From: Mycolicibacterium palauense
GTDB lineage: Bacteria; Actinomycetota; Actinomycetes; Mycobacteriales; Mycobacteriaceae
Reading direction: 5' to 3'
Assembly (NCBI RefSeq): GCF_002592005.1
Contig: NZ_NVQF01000046.1
Location: forward strand, 1-44,868
Length of the DNA: 44,868 nucleotides
The position numbers and the translations under genes were made by a program. Shown in pieces: positions 32,388 to 40,823 of this stretch; positions within the stretch are counted from its first letter, which is position 1; every line of letters starts with the position of its first letter. A model generated the notes under the pieces. It saw only the letters and a list, made by a program, of their open reading frames with translations. It ran no database searches and was not told where the DNA came from.

Positions 32388-33251
32388 TCAGCTCCTCTGC
32401 GTCGCGTCGACCGTCTCGGCACCCGCCGGCCCCGGGGCGTCCCCGGAGTCCAGCGCGTCGGACAACCGCTGGGCGACGGTACCACCGTCGACCCAAATTA
32501 CCTGACCAGTAAGGTAACTGGCCGCCCGGCTGCCCAGGAACACCAGTATGGCGGCCTGTTCGTCGGCGTCGCACACCCGTCCCAGCGGGGTGGAGAACGA
32601 ATCCAGGTACTGCTGGCCGTAGGCCGAGCGGAGCTGGTCGAGGATCGGTGTCTCGGTGACCCCCGGTGCGGTGCAGTTGATCCGGATCCCGCGGGCGCCC
32701 AGCCGGCTGACATTGCGCACGCCGTAGAGGATCAGCGCCTCCTTGGACAGTCGGTAGCCCCCGTCGGCCAGGGCCTCGGGGTGCTCGTCGCACCAGCGCA
32801 GCCCCTCGGCGACCGAACCGGTGTCGACGAGTCCCACGGTGGTCGCGGCGTTGTCCCGGTAGCCCGCGGCCGCCAGCGACGAGACGCTGGTGATGGTCGA
32901 GCCCGCCGGCATCCGGTCCAGCAGCGCCTCGGTGAGCTGCCGGGTGCCCAGGAAGTTGATCCTGACCACCAGCAGCGGGTTGCCGATCCCCGACGACACC
33001 CCGGCCACGTTGAACAGCGCGTCGACCGGTCCGGCCACGGAGTCGGCGGCGGCCGCCACCGACTCCGGATCGGCCAGGTCGACCGCGACGAAGTCCGGCA
33101 CCGGATCGGCCGGCGCGTGCACGTCCAGACCCGTGACCCGCGCGCCGAGGGCGGCCAGCCGGCCGGCCACCTGCCGGCCGATCCCCGACGCGCAGCCGGT
33201 GACCACGACGTGCTTGCCGTCGTAGCGCACCAGCTCCTCGAGTGCAGCCAC
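32388..33251 (-). CDS. SDR family oxidoreductase (3alpha-HSD/carbonyl reductase-like)
   Basis: A 287-residue SDR. The cofactor loop TGCASGIG, the NVAG motif (in place of NNAG) and the SVSSLAAAG...YRLSKEALILYG active site are characteristic of the 3alpha-hydroxysteroid dehydrogenase/carbonyl reductase type, including the long insertion before the catalytic Tyr. Such enzymes act on steroids and xenobiotic carbonyls. The GTG at 33251 follows the LLM stop by two bases. The last 25 residues form an unusual Asp/Gly/Pro/Ala tail. Confidence 0.87.
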   Translation of the reverse strand: MAALEELVRYDGKHVVVTGCASGIGRQVAGRLAALGARVTGLDVHAPADPVPDFVAVDLADPESVAAAADSVAGPVDALFNVAGVSSGIGNPLLVVRINFLGTRQLTEALLDRMPAGSTITSVSSLAAAGYRDNAATTVGLVDTGSVAEGLRWCDEHPEALADGGYRLSKEALILYGVRNVSRLGARGIRINCTAPGVTETPILDQLRSAYGQQYLDSFSTPLGRVCDADEQAAILVFLGSRAASYLTGQVIWVDGGTVAQRLSDALDSGDAPGPAGAETVDATQRS

Positions 33252-33253
33252 CG

Positions 33254-34573
33254 TCAGCCCGCTTCCCGGCCGGCCTTCTCCCGCGCTTCCTTATCCATCT
33301 GGGCGGCCTTCACGCGACCCTCGTTGATCTCGGCCATCGCCTCGGGGATCTCCCCGGCGGTGAACTTGCCGCGACCGGTGGGCAGCCCGCCGAAGGAGTA
33401 GGTCTCGTCGAACAGCGGCGCATCCGACGGCGCCCGGCGCGCCTCCACCTTCTCGATCACCGGCTCCAGGCGCTTGTTCTTCTCGGCGACCGCCTTCTGG
33501 TCGCGCTCGATGAACTCGGGCAGGATCTCCTTGCCCATGATCTCGATGGACTCCATGGTGCCCTCGTGGCTGCGCGGGTTGAGCAGCAGGATGATCTCGT
33601 CCACGCCGCTGGCCTCGTAGCCGCGCAGGAACTCACGCACGGTCTCCGGCCCCCCGATCGCGCCGCGGCCGGGTCCGTAGGCCAGCGACGGATCGTCCTT
33701 GACCGCCTGCTCGTAGCGTTCCCAGACCTTGGTGCGTCCGGGGGTGTGCATTCCGGTCAGGTAGTAGTGCATGATCCCGAAGGAGAAGAAGCCGCCGCCG
33801 ATGCCCAGGCGCTTGAGGGCCTCGTCGTCGGACTTGGCGACCATCATCGACAGGTCACCGCCGATGGCCAGGATGTTCGGGTTGATCGCCGGGGTGACCG
33901 GGGCGCCCTTCTCCTCGAACTCCTGGTAGTAGCCCGCGACGCGCTCCTTGAGCGCCTCCGGGCCGGTGTAGGCGAAGCTCAGCGCACCGATGGCCTTCTG
34001 CGCGGCCATCTGCACCGACGACGGCCGGGTGCAGGCGACCCAGACCGGCGGGTGCGGCTTCTGCAGCGGCTTGGGAACCACGTTGCGGGCCGGCATCTCG
34101 ATCTGCTCACCCTTGAACCCGCTGAACGGCTCCTCGACCATGCACCGGATCGAGACCTCCAGGGCCTCCTCCCACTGTGCCCGCTTGTCGGCGGGGTCGA
34201 CGTTGAAGCCGCCCAGTTCGGCCACCGAGGAACCCTCGCCGGTGCCGTACTCCACCCTGCCGTTGGACAGGTGGTCGAGGGTGGCGACGCGCTCGGCGAT
34301 ACGGGCCGGGGGGTTGATCGCCGGCAGGAGGTGCATCACGCCGAAGCCGAGCCGGATGTTCTTGGTGCGCTGGCTCGCCGCCGCGAGGAACATCTCCGGG
34401 GCCGTGGAGTGGCAGTACTCCTCGAGGAAGTGGTGCTCGGTGAGCCACACCGTGGAGAACCCGGCCTTGTCGGCGAGTTCCACCTCGTCCAGGCCGTGCT
34501 GGAACAGTTGGTGCTCGTCGTCCTCGGCCCACGGGCGCGGCAGTGGGAATTCGTAGAACAGGGAAATCTTCAT
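33254..34573 (-). CDS. LLM class flavin-dependent monooxygenase (luciferase-like)
   Basis: A 439-residue luciferase-like protein. Core motifs are WLTEHHFLEE (about 43-52), the GFGVMHLLPAINPPARIAE stretch and the YGTGEGSS phosphate site. A C-terminal Lys/Glu-rich extension (about 360-439) is longer than in simple family members. These enzymes use reduced flavin to perform hydroxylation, Baeyer-Villiger or desulfurisation reactions; the FMN reductase at 30765 in the same run is the probable supplier. The ATG at 34573 follows AGGAGGA. A Baeyer-Villiger role on a cyclic ketone would fit the neighbouring hydrolases. Confidence 0.9.
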   Translation of the reverse strand: MKISLFYEFPLPRPWAEDDEHQLFQHGLDEVELADKAGFSTVWLTEHHFLEEYCHSTAPEMFLAAASQRTKNIRLGFGVMHLLPAINPPARIAERVATLDHLSNGRVEYGTGEGSSVAELGGFNVDPADKRAQWEEALEVSIRCMVEEPFSGFKGEQIEMPARNVVPKPLQKPHPPVWVACTRPSSVQMAAQKAIGALSFAYTGPEALKERVAGYYQEFEEKGAPVTPAINPNILAIGGDLSMMVAKSDDEALKRLGIGGGFFSFGIMHYYLTGMHTPGRTKVWERYEQAVKDDPSLAYGPGRGAIGGPETVREFLRGYEASGVDEIILLLNPRSHEGTMESIEIMGKEILPEFIERDQKAVAEKNKRLEPVIEKVEARRAPSDAPLFDETYSFGGLPTGRGKFTAGEIPEAMAEINEGRVKAAQMDKEAREKAGREAG

Positions 34574-34678
34574 CGGTTTTCCTCCTAGATCAGGTCGAGG
34601 TCATGGGTGCTGATTGGGTGCGGATCGGGTGCTGATGGTTGGGATCGTGGGACAGGGCTGGTGGGCAGGGCCGGTGTA

Positions 34679-36439
34679 CTAGGTGGTCGGCACCGCCCGG
34701 ATCGGGTGGCGCACCCGGTGTTCGGCGATATGGCGGGCGGCGACATAACCGAAGGTCATCGCCGGCCCGATGGTGGCTCCGGCACCGGCGTAGCTTCGGC
34801 CCATCACCGCCGCCGAGGCGTTCCCGACCGCGTAGAGGCCCGGGATGCTCCGTTCGGTGGAGTCCAGCACCCGGGCGAACTCGTCGGTGCGCAACCCCCC
34901 CGAGGTGCCCAGATCACCGAGGATTATCTGGAACGCGTAGTAGGGCGGCTTGGTCAGCGGGTACAGGTTGGGGTTGGGCAGAGTCGGATCGCCGTAGTAG
35001 TTGTCGTAGGCGCTGTCCCCCCGGTTGAAGTCGTCGTCGTGGCCCTTGCGTGCCAGTTCGTTGAACCGCGTCGCGGTCGCGCGCAGCGCGGGCTCGGGCA
35101 CACCGATCTTGGCCGCGAGTTCCTCGAAACTGTCGGCCTCCTTGACGATTCCCGACTCCAGCCACGCCTTCGGGACCTTCCAGCCGGTGGGTACCGGGGC
35201 GAACGGGATCTTCGGGATCGGGAGGTGGCCACCGACGACGTAACGGTGGAAGGACCGCGTGTCGGTGATCAGCCAGCACGGGATGTGGGTGATCCCGGAC
35301 TGTTGGCCCTCGATCATCGCGTGCGCGAAGTCCATGTAGGGAGCGGCCTCGTTGACGAACCGTTTGCCCGCACCGTTGACCACGAACTGCGACGGCATCA
35401 TCCGTTCGTTGAGCATGAACTGCAGCCGGCCGTCGGGCCAGCACATCGCCGGGAACCACCAGGCCTCGTCGAGCAGGTCGGTGGCGCCGCCGGCCTTCTC
35501 CCCGGCCCTGATCCCGTCGCCGGTGGCCGCGGGATTGCCGAAACTCCAGTCCTTCTCCAGCTCGGGCAGGTGCTCGCGCCGCCACTGCAGGTCGTGGTCG
35601 AATCCGCCGGCGGCCACGATGACTCCCCCGCGGGCACCGATGCGCCAGGCCCGGCCGTCCCGCTCCACGACGGCACCCACGACGGTGGCGTCGGGACCGT
35701 CGGTGTCGGTGATCAGTTCGGTCATCGGCGTCGACAGCCACAACGGGACTCCGCGATCCTTGAGGGCCAGCCGGAGCCTGGCGGCCAGCGACTGCCCGAT
35801 GGCCGCCATCCGGTCCCCGAACACCCTGGCGCGGAACATCCGCCAGATCAGCTTGACCAGCACCGCCTTGCCCCGCCAGTTCTGCCTGACCTGGTAGAAC
35901 AGCCGAAGATCCTTGGGTGCGAACCAGATTCCCTTCGGGGCCAGCGCCAGGGGCTGCAGCAGGTGCCGTTCGTCCTCGCCGAGCTCACGCAGGTCGATGG
36001 CCGGGACGTTGATGGTGCTGCCCAGGGCCGATCCGCCCGGCAGCTCGGGGTAGTAGTCGGCATAGCCGGGCTTCCAGACGAATTCGAACCAGCGGCTGCG
36101 GTCCTCGAGGAACTCCATCATCTCCGGCGCCGCGTCGACGTACTTGCGCAACCGGGCGTCGCTGACCAGGCCGCCGGTGATCTGCTTGAGGTAGCCGAAC
36201 ACCTCGTCGGGATCCGGGGAGTACCCCTCCCGGCGCTGGGAGGGCGCGCCCGGCACCCAGATCCCGCCGCCGGAGAGCGCCGTGGAACCGCCGAATTGCG
36301 GCGACTTCTCGACGACGAGCGTGTCCAGCCCGGCGGCCTCGGCGGCCAGCGCCGCGGTCATACCGCCGCCGCCGCTGCCGATCACCAGGACGTCGACGAC
36401 GTGGTCGAAGCCGGTCGGGTCGAATGCCTTGGCGCTCAT
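34679..36439 (-). CDS. KstD-like FAD-dependent dehydrogenase (3-ketosteroid delta1-dehydrogenase family)
   Basis: A 586-residue flavoprotein. The N-terminal FAD motif VLVIGSGGGGMTAALAAE (about 18-35) and the FGGSTALSGGGIWVP segment are typical of KstD/fumarate-reductase-like enzymes. The C-terminal SYAGAGATIGPAMTFGY keeps the Tyr and Gly that in KstD stabilise the enolate, and an early DYYPELPGG stretch matches the region of the KstD active-site Tyr119. It would introduce a double bond next to a ring ketone. The ATG at 36439 overlaps the dioxygenase stop (ATGA), so it is co-translated with mhpB. Desaturation followed by aromatisation would feed MhpA. Confidence 0.87.
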   Translation of the reverse strand: MSAKAFDPTGFDHVVDVLVIGSGGGGMTAALAAEAAGLDTLVVEKSPQFGGSTALSGGGIWVPGAPSQRREGYSPDPDEVFGYLKQITGGLVSDARLRKYVDAAPEMMEFLEDRSRWFEFVWKPGYADYYPELPGGSALGSTINVPAIDLRELGEDERHLLQPLALAPKGIWFAPKDLRLFYQVRQNWRGKAVLVKLIWRMFRARVFGDRMAAIGQSLAARLRLALKDRGVPLWLSTPMTELITDTDGPDATVVGAVVERDGRAWRIGARGGVIVAAGGFDHDLQWRREHLPELEKDWSFGNPAATGDGIRAGEKAGGATDLLDEAWWFPAMCWPDGRLQFMLNERMMPSQFVVNGAGKRFVNEAAPYMDFAHAMIEGQQSGITHIPCWLITDTRSFHRYVVGGHLPIPKIPFAPVPTGWKVPKAWLESGIVKEADSFEELAAKIGVPEPALRATATRFNELARKGHDDDFNRGDSAYDNYYGDPTLPNPNLYPLTKPPYYAFQIILGDLGTSGGLRTDEFARVLDSTERSIPGLYAVGNASAAVMGRSYAGAGATIGPAMTFGYVAARHIAEHRVRHPIRAVPTT

Positions 36440-37413
36440 GCGGGCACCGCCGTGCGGATCGCGAAGCCGGCGATCAGTTCGGGAGCGGGCCGGTAGTAGC
36501 GGGCGTCGGTGCGGTAGGCACCGCCGGCCGCCAGCGCGGCGAAGGCCGCCACCCAGGTACGGACCTCGTGTGCGGAGTTGCCGGCCTCGGCGGCCATCCA
36601 CTGCGCGGTCCACGAGTCCACCTCGGCGAGCCGGTTGTCGTCGACGAGGTCCAGGAACGCCCTGTCCCAGTCGGGGTTGAGGGGCTGCAGGGCCGATTCA
36701 CCGTGCGCGAAGTCGTGTGCGGCGGTCATCACGGCCTGCTGGCGCGCGGCGCGCTGTTCGGTGCTCATCGGGGCACCCCGCACGATTCGGTCCAGGGCCG
36801 CCGGCGGGGCGGTGGCCAGTGTCGGGACGGGCGGGTCGTGGGACAGTCCCCCCGACCCGACCAGCAGGATCCGCTGGGGAGCGGTGCCATCCGCGGTGGT
36901 CGCGCTGGTGGCCTCAAGGTTGACAAGAAATTCTCCGATCGCGGTACCGAGGGCACGAACGCGGCGCATCGGGGCCAGCGGGGTGGCCACGGAGTTGACG
37001 AACACCGGAATGATCGGGCGCGCGGTGGCGTCCCCGAACAGCGACTGCAGCGGCTGGACGGTGCCGTGATCGACGTCCATGCCCGCCGAGATCGCCACGT
37101 CCACGCCGGCGTCGAGAACCGCGGCCGCGCAGGCGGTGGCGAGGTCCGGGTCCACCCGCAGCGGCCCGGACTGGGTGCCGTAGTCGCCGACCCCGGTGGC
37201 CGCGGTACCGATGCAGAACGGCGGCATCAGGCGGTAGAAGAAACCGTTGTAGTGGTCCGGCGAGAAGGTGACCACCAGGTCGGGGTCGAACTCGGTCACG
37301 AACTCCCGCGCCCGGTCCAGCGCGCCGCTGATGTCGTCGAGCAGCTCAGCCGAGGGTCCCGGAAGATTCAGCAGCGGGCTGTGCGACATGCAGCACAGGG
37401 CCAGTTGCGCCAT
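36436..37413 (-). CDS. mhpB: MhpB-like extradiol (class III, LigB-type) dioxygenase
   Basis: A 325-residue extradiol ring-cleavage dioxygenase related to 2,3-dihydroxyphenylpropionate 1,2-dioxygenase, which opens a catechol ring next to the hydroxyls using Fe(II) and O2. Key histidines are visible: CCMSHSPLL at 7-15 and SPDHYNGFFY at 51-60. His116 in MDVDHGTV and His192 in GLSHDPP correspond to E. coli MhpB His115 and His179. The ATG at 37413 is preferred because it gives the MhpB-type N-terminus and numbering; an upstream GTG at 37425 is possible. Its start lies inside the 3' end of mhpA (68-base overlap). Confidence 0.88.
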   Translation of the reverse strand: MAQLALCCMSHSPLLNLPGPSAELLDDISGALDRAREFVTEFDPDLVVTFSPDHYNGFFYRLMPPFCIGTAATGVGDYGTQSGPLRVDPDLATACAAAVLDAGVDVAISAGMDVDHGTVQPLQSLFGDATARPIIPVFVNSVATPLAPMRRVRALGTAIGEFLVNLEATSATTADGTAPQRILLVGSGGLSHDPPVPTLATAPPAALDRIVRGAPMSTEQRAARQQAVMTAAHDFAHGESALQPLNPDWDRAFLDLVDDNRLAEVDSWTAQWMAAEAGNSAHEVRTWVAAFAALAAGGAYRTDARYYRPAPELIAGFAIRTAVPA

Positions 37414-39082
37414 TGTTTTCACCACCTTCCACCGGCGACGGGGCGCGCAGCGTCAGCTCCGCGAAGATCTGCGCACTGAGTTCGGGGGCACGCTGGGCGA
37501 TGCAGGCGCCGGCGATACAGCGGTCCGGACGCAGCACCAGCACGGATTCGGCATGTACGTCGAAGAACTTCTTGAGCGCACCGGTGCGGTCACCGACCAC
37601 GATGACGCCGTCACCCTCGTCCCCGTCGGCCGTCCAGTGCAGCTGGGTCAGGGGCCGCGCGGCGATGAACGTGGCACCCAGGGCTTTCCAGCCGGCGAAT
37701 GCCTCCGACCCCAGCAGCTTCCGCGGGTCGTTGTTCCAGCACAGCACGGCGAAGCCGGGACCGATCACGTCGTCGAGCAACAGGTTCTGCTGCCCGCGGG
37801 TGTCGACCCGGGGCTGGATGAACAGGGTGCCCACGGGCGATCCCGGCGCCGGCGGTGTGCTGGCGTGCACCACCGCGCCCTGCTCGTAGCGGGGCATCGG
37901 CTTGAACCGCATCTCCAGCACGTAGCGCTTGAGGGTGGGCACGACGGAGGCCGCGCGGATGGCGATGTCGCGCAGCCGCGCGACCTGGCGGTTCGTCGGC
38001 GAGATGACCCGGCCGACCATGGTGGACAGGTCGATCATCGCCCGTGCATGCTTGCGCCGCTCGACGTCGTAGGTGTCCAGCAGCGCGTCGGTGGCGCGCC
38101 CGTTGACCACCGCGGCCAGCTTCCAGCCCAGGTTGAACGCGTCGCGGATGCCGCTGTTGTATCCCTGGCCCTGCCATACCGGCATCAGGTGTGCGGCATC
38201 GCCGGCCAGCATCAGCCGCCCCTTGCGGAAGGCACCCGCGATGCGGGAATGGTGGGTGTAGACCCGGTGCCGGATGATGTCGACCCGGTCGGGGTGCGGC
38301 ACGAACCGCGCCAGCAGCTTGGACACGAACTCGGGGTCGGAGGCCAGTTCGTCGGGCTCGTCGTCGTGGATCATGAACTCGAAACGCCGGATTCCGTGCG
38401 CGATCGAGATGGAGGCGTACGGCCGCTGCGGATCGGCACCGACCTCGCTGTTGGGGTGGCCCAGCGGATCGTTGGCCAGGTCGATGACCACCCACCTCGT
38501 CGGCGAGGTGGTGCCCTCGAACGACACGCCCATCAGACGGCGGGTGGCGCTTCGCCCCCCGTCACAGCCGACCACATAGCGCGCCCGCACCGTGGATTCG
38601 GCATCCGACGCGTCGGCCACGGTGACGGTGACACCCTCACCGTCCTCGGCGCACTCGGTCATCCGGGAACCCCAGCGGACCCGGACGTGGTCGAAGCGGT
38701 CCAGGCCGCGCAGCAGTTCGGCGTCGACCATCGGCTGGACGAAACCGTTGCGCTTGGGCCAGCCGAAGCGGGCGTCCGGTGGCGCCATCTCCACCAACAG
38801 GCGACGGTCGGCGTCGAAGAACCGCAGGATCTGGTTGGGCACGGTGTGGGGCAGCACGGCGTCGACCAGCCCGATGGACTGGAACGTGCGCAGCGACTCG
38901 TCGTCGAGACCGACCCCGCGGGGATAGTCGATGAGGGTGTCGCGTTCCTCGACGAGCAGAGTGCGAACACCCTGCCGGCCAAGGACATTGGCCAGGGTGA
39001 GGCCGACCGGACCGGCCCCGACGATCAGGACGTCAACGTCTTCGCGGACGTCTTCACGGACATCTTCGGGCGAGACGCTCAC
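37346..39082 (-). CDS. mhpA: MhpA-like FAD-dependent aromatic hydroxylase
   Basis: A 578-residue class A flavoprotein monooxygenase resembling 3-(3-hydroxyphenyl)propionate hydroxylase, which adds an ortho hydroxyl to a phenol. The motifs are the FAD-binding VLIVGAGPVGLTLANVLG (about 18-35), the DG motif VGCDGGRSATRR and the GD motif GDAAHLMPVWQGQG. The N-terminus carries EDVR repeats from a 12-bp DNA array (39035-39070). The GTG at 39082 overlaps the mhpC stop. The C-terminal 25 residues are low-complexity and encoded in the overlap with mhpB. The substrate is probably a substituted phenol derived from the island's parent compound, since the cluster is not otherwise a phenylpropionate operon. 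Confidence 0.88.
   Translation of the reverse strand: MSVSPEDVREDVREDVDVLIVGAGPVGLTLANVLGRQGVRTLLVEERDTLIDYPRGVGLDDESLRTFQSIGLVDAVLPHTVPNQILRFFDADRRLLVEMAPPDARFGWPKRNGFVQPMVDAELLRGLDRFDHVRVRWGSRMTECAEDGEGVTVTVADASDAESTVRARYVVGCDGGRSATRRLMGVSFEGTTSPTRWVVIDLANDPLGHPNSEVGADPQRPYASISIAHGIRRFEFMIHDDEPDELASDPEFVSKLLARFVPHPDRVDIIRHRVYTHHSRIAGAFRKGRLMLAGDAAHLMPVWQGQGYNSGIRDAFNLGWKLAAVVNGRATDALLDTYDVERRKHARAMIDLSTMVGRVISPTNRQVARLRDIAIRAASVVPTLKRYVLEMRFKPMPRYEQGAVVHASTPPAPGSPVGTLFIQPRVDTRGQQNLLLDDVIGPGFAVLCWNNDPRKLLGSEAFAGWKALGATFIAARPLTQLHWTADGDEGDGVIVVGDRTGALKKFFDVHAESVLVLRPDRCIAGACIAQRAPELSAQIFAELTLRAPSPVEGGENNGATGPVLHVAQPAAESSGTLG
39035..39070 (-). repeat. Three 12-bp repeats at the N-terminus of mhpA
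   Basis: Units RACGTCTTCGCG, GACGTCTTCACG and GACATCTTCGGG (39035-39070) are in frame and code for EDVREDV-type residues 6-17, immediately before the FAD-binding motif. Confidence 0.9.
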
Positions 39083-39948
39083 GCCGACCTCCCGAGCAGG
39101 AAGTCCAGGTGCAGCCGGTTGAACGTCTTGGGATCCTCGTACTGCGGCCAGTGCCCGCAGCCGGCCATCACCTCGAACCGCGCGCCCGGGATCATCGAGG
39201 CGATCCGTTGCCCCTCGCTGACGTCGGCGGTGGGGTCATCGCTGGTCCAGAGCACCAGGGTGGGCGCGGTGATGGCGCCGTAGTCGTTGGGGCCCATCAG
39301 GTTACGGGCGCGGATCTCGGGATCCTGCAACGCCATGATGTCGCGCATCGCGGCGACGAAGCCGGGCAGCCGGTAGATGCGCTGGCGGCTGGCCACGATG
39401 TCGTCGTAGTCCTTGGACTTGTCGGCCATCAGCCATTTGATCCTGGCCTGCACGGTCTCCCAGGTCGGATCCTCCACGGCCGCCATGGACAGCGTGATGA
39501 TGCGTTTCATCACCTCCGGGTCGGCCTGCGAACCGCCGGCGGTGTTGAGTACCAGGCGCCGGATGCGGTCGGGATGGGCGCTGGCCGCCCGCGAGGCGAC
39601 CCACCCGCCCAGGGATTCACCCGACAGGCTCACCTGCTCGGCGCCGATCGCGTCGAAGAACGCCAGCAGGTGCTCGACGTAGTGCGCGATCTCCAGGGGA
39701 TGCCCCGGCTTGTCGGTGTAGCCGTGGCCGAGCATGTCGATCGACCACGTCGAGAAGTGCTCGGCGTGCGACTCCAGGTTTCGGATGTAGGCCTCGGCGT
39801 GGCCGCCGGATCCGTGCAGCAGTACCAACGGCGGTTTGTCGGGGTCGCCGGCGTGCAGGTACCGGGTTCGAACTCCCCCGGCGTCCAGGTATCCCTGCGA
39901 GAACGGAACGCCCTGAAGATCGCTCCAAATGCTCTCGAACTCTGCCAC
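39079..39948 (-). CDS. mhpC: MhpC-like meta-cleavage product hydrolase (alpha/beta hydrolase)
   Basis: A 289-residue alpha/beta hydrolase resembling 2-hydroxy-6-oxonona-2,4-dienedioate hydrolase, which splits the ring-opened dienone into a hydroxypentadienoate and an acid. The nucleophile is in SLSGESLGG, the acid in WTSDDPTAD and the histidine in GCGHWPQYE; HGSGGHAEA forms the oxyanion turn. The GTG at 39948 is chosen because GAGGGG lies six bases upstream and E. coli MhpC has 288 residues; an in-frame ATG at 39978 would add 10 residues. It is the first gene of the mhpC-mhpA-mhpB-KstD-like operon, divergent from the IclR regulator. The next enzymes (mhpD, E, F) are not in the window. Confidence 0.85.
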   Translation of the reverse strand: MAEFESIWSDLQGVPFSQGYLDAGGVRTRYLHAGDPDKPPLVLLHGSGGHAEAYIRNLESHAEHFSTWSIDMLGHGYTDKPGHPLEIAHYVEHLLAFFDAIGAEQVSLSGESLGGWVASRAASAHPDRIRRLVLNTAGGSQADPEVMKRIITLSMAAVEDPTWETVQARIKWLMADKSKDYDDIVASRQRIYRLPGFVAAMRDIMALQDPEIRARNLMGPNDYGAITAPTLVLWTSDDPTADVSEGQRIASMIPGARFEVMAGCGHWPQYEDPKTFNRLHLDFLLGRSA

Positions 39949-40051
39949 TAAATGCCCCTCTGCCTGCGAATATGACATTCTCTTTTTCTGCGACCGATGT
40001 GTGCTAATATCGGACACCAATGTGCACTATCTATAGAGCATCACTCTCAGT
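39949..40051. promoter_or_regulatory. Divergent mhpC/iclR promoter with CCGAT-N10-ATCGG dyad
   Basis: The region is AT-rich. It holds a perfect 5-10-5 dyad CCGAT...ATCGG (39994-40013), a plus-strand TATCTATAG -10-like box (40028-40036), and an ATTCTCTTTTTC stretch (39977-39988). That stretch resembles the GTTCTCTTTTTC of the 19.3-kb operator region. The IclR protein is the likely binder of the dyad. Confidence 0.5.
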
Positions 40052-40795
40052 GTGATGTCTGTCAAGGGAGCACCCGCCGCGGATCGGCCGCCGGCCAATG
40101 GGGCCGCCGACCGTGAGTCGGTGACGACGACGCCCGGCTCGCAGACCCTGGCCCGCGGCCTGATCGCGTTGCAGGCCGTGGCGGGCACACCGGACGGACT
40201 GACGGTCCAACAGGTCGCCGACAAGATCGGCGTGCACCGCACGATCGCCTACCGACTGTTGTCCACGCTGGCGCAGTTCCGTTTCCTGGCCAAGGCCGAG
40301 GACGGCAGGTACCGGCCGGCGTCGGCGCTGGCCACGCTGGGCGCCTCCTTCGACAACAACCTGCGGGGCACCTGCCTCCCGCGGCTGCGCGCGCTGGCCG
40401 ACGAACTGTCGACCACCGTGTCGCTGCTGGTCGCCGAGGGTGACCAGCAGGTCGCCATCGCCGTGATCGTGCCGACCCAGCTGTCCTACCAACTGTCCTT
40501 CCACGAGGGCAGCCGCTACCCGCTGGACCGCGGGGCGGCCGGGATCGCGCTGCTGGCCAGCATGCCGCCGCGGCCCGACGAGCGTGACCTGGTGACCCTG
40601 ACCCGGGAGCGGGGCTGGGTCATCACCCACGGCGAGGTGGAGCCGAACACCTACGGACTGGCCGTCGCCGTGCACCGGCTGCCGCCGGCGCCGCCGACCT
40701 GTCTGAACCTGATCTCACACCGCGAGGACGTGGTTTCCCGGGGAAGGGACGCGGTGATCCGCGCGGCTGAGGACCTCTCGGCGCTGCTGAGCTGA
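40052..40795 (+). CDS. IclR family transcriptional regulator (MhpR-like)
   Basis: A 247-residue IclR-type regulator. The winged helix-turn-helix is at about 32-85 (LTVQQVADKIGVHRTIAYRL) and the IclR effector domain follows (SALATLGASF ... YPLDRGAAGIALLA). It has a 30-residue unstructured N-terminus; either the GTG at 40052 or the adjacent ATG at 40055 could start it. Divergent position next to mhpCAB parallels mhpR of E. coli, an IclR activator responding to hydroxyphenylpropionate, so local activation of the mhp operon and of the downstream flavoprotein is the best guess. Confidence 0.87.
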   Translation: MMSVKGAPAADRPPANGAADRESVTTTPGSQTLARGLIALQAVAGTPDGLTVQQVADKIGVHRTIAYRLLSTLAQFRFLAKAEDGRYRPASALATLGASFDNNLRGTCLPRLRALADELSTTVSLLVAEGDQQVAIAVIVPTQLSYQLSFHEGSRYPLDRGAAGIALLASMPPRPDERDLVTLTRERGWVITHGEVEPNTYGLAVAVHRLPPAPPTCLNLISHREDVVSRGRDAVIRAAEDLSALLS

Positions 40796-40823
40796 CGCGC
40801 CGTCTACCGAAAGGATTGGCACT

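Noticed and set aside
33242..39283. Long plus-strand ORFs opposite the LLM, KstD-like and MhpA genes
   Set aside because: Same shadow pattern; the minus strand carries the conserved motifs and ribosome sites.
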